From assembly GCF_029626035.1 (NCBI RefSeq), contig NZ_JARUBE010000003.1, forward strand, positions 3,844,001-3,908,000: a DNA stretch of 64,000 nucleotides, given 5' to 3'. A program made the position numbers and the translations under genes. This DNA comes from Micromonospora sp. WMMD980 (GTDB lineage: Bacteria > Actinomycetota > Actinomycetes > Mycobacteriales > Micromonosporaceae). The notes under the pieces are model-generated. The model saw nothing but the letters and a program-made list of their open reading frames with translations. It was not told where the DNA came from and ran no database searches. Shown piece after piece: positions 63,862-64,000 of the stretch (position 1 is its first letter; the number at the start of each line of letters is the position of its first letter).

Positions 63862-64000
63862 TTAGAGTTCGTCCTCATCGAACGCGGGGCGGACGCCCCG
63901 AGCGAACATGATCTCGTCGTTGCTGGTGCCGGCGGCCACCATCGGCCAGACCATCGCGTCCTTGCCGACCACGAAGTCGATGACCACCGGGGCGTCGTTG
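63862..64000 (-). CDS. ilvB: Acetolactate synthase large subunit (C-terminal end, cut by window edge)
   Basis: The 45 visible codons plus stop encode [20 protein letters not shown] and end [14 protein letters not shown], the C-terminus of the ThDP-dependent IlvB catalytic subunit. Identity is supported by ilvN starting right after the stop and by the ilvBNC order. The rest lies beyond the window. Confidence 0.93.
   Translation of the reverse strand, partial: NDAPVVIDFVVGKDAMVWPMVAAGTSNDEIMFARGVRPAFDEDEL

Overview
The window is very GC-rich DNA with many GTG starts, short intergenic gaps and 4-base stop/start overlaps. The gene order is the conserved actinobacterial block running from smc-mutM-rnc through coaD-recG, ddl-gpsA-ppk-mutT1-hupB-leuDC to serA-ilvC-ilvN-ilvB. 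From memory this is the Mycobacterium tuberculosis Rv2922c-Rv3003c neighbourhood. Gene style, the XRE/DUF397 pair and the GGGGCCCC-type intergenic palindromes suggest Micromonospora or a close relative in the Micromonosporaceae. The genus is an inference, because no rRNA is present.

Layout. 1-4.7 kb: 5' part of smc, a small conserved gene, a membrane-anchored CAP protein and a GH114-like lipoprotein. 4.7-9 kb: an accessory patch with a frameshifted MFS transporter, an 11-bp tandem array, a large palindrome and an MMPL transporter. 9-18.7 kb: a leftward housekeeping run (mutM, rnc, plsX, rpmF, DUF177, DivIVA-like, coaD, rsmD, recG, DAK2). 18.7-24 kb: rpmB, an ATP-grasp enzyme, GNAT, thiL, a RAM-domain protein, DUF3515 and ddl. 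24-29 kb: a regulator pair (XRE-DUF5753/DUF397), a ROK kinase, a PrmC-like methyltransferase and a PLP enzyme. 29-41 kb: gpsA, plsC, fbiD/cofC fused to a small C-terminal domain, ppk, mutT1, a membrane EEP protein, HU, leuD, leuC, ndgR, two tRNA-Glu and one tRNA-Gln. 41-53 kb: FAH-family hydrolase, surface and secreted proteins, a CE3/CBM2 esterase, arfB, an HtrA-like protease and a moxR-DUF58-VWA operon. 53-64 kb: branched-chain and serine biosynthesis (cimA, ilvE, leuB, serA, ilvC, ilvN, ilvB), with a PRC-barrel protein, a tyrosine phosphatase and a decayed apbE.

How the genes work together. Isoleucine, leucine and valine synthesis dominates the right half. leuCD sits divergently from its likely regulator ndgR. 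cimA starts a threonine-independent isoleucine route and has a clear attenuation leader (a 13-aa Leu/Val/Ile-rich peptide followed by a terminator). Left-hand genes cover genome maintenance, CoA, phospholipid precursors, cell-wall D-Ala-D-Ala, F420 and polyphosphate.

The most useful non-gene observations are the cimA attenuator, three copies of a GGGGCCCC / TACCGGAGGCGTTAA palindrome at three convergent gene junctions, and a 4-bp repeat that may switch the MFS gene. Others are operator-like palindromes before the MMPL and CE3 genes, and a SigB-like promoter before the PRC-barrel gene. I found no CRISPR array, prophage, transposase or biosynthetic gene cluster.
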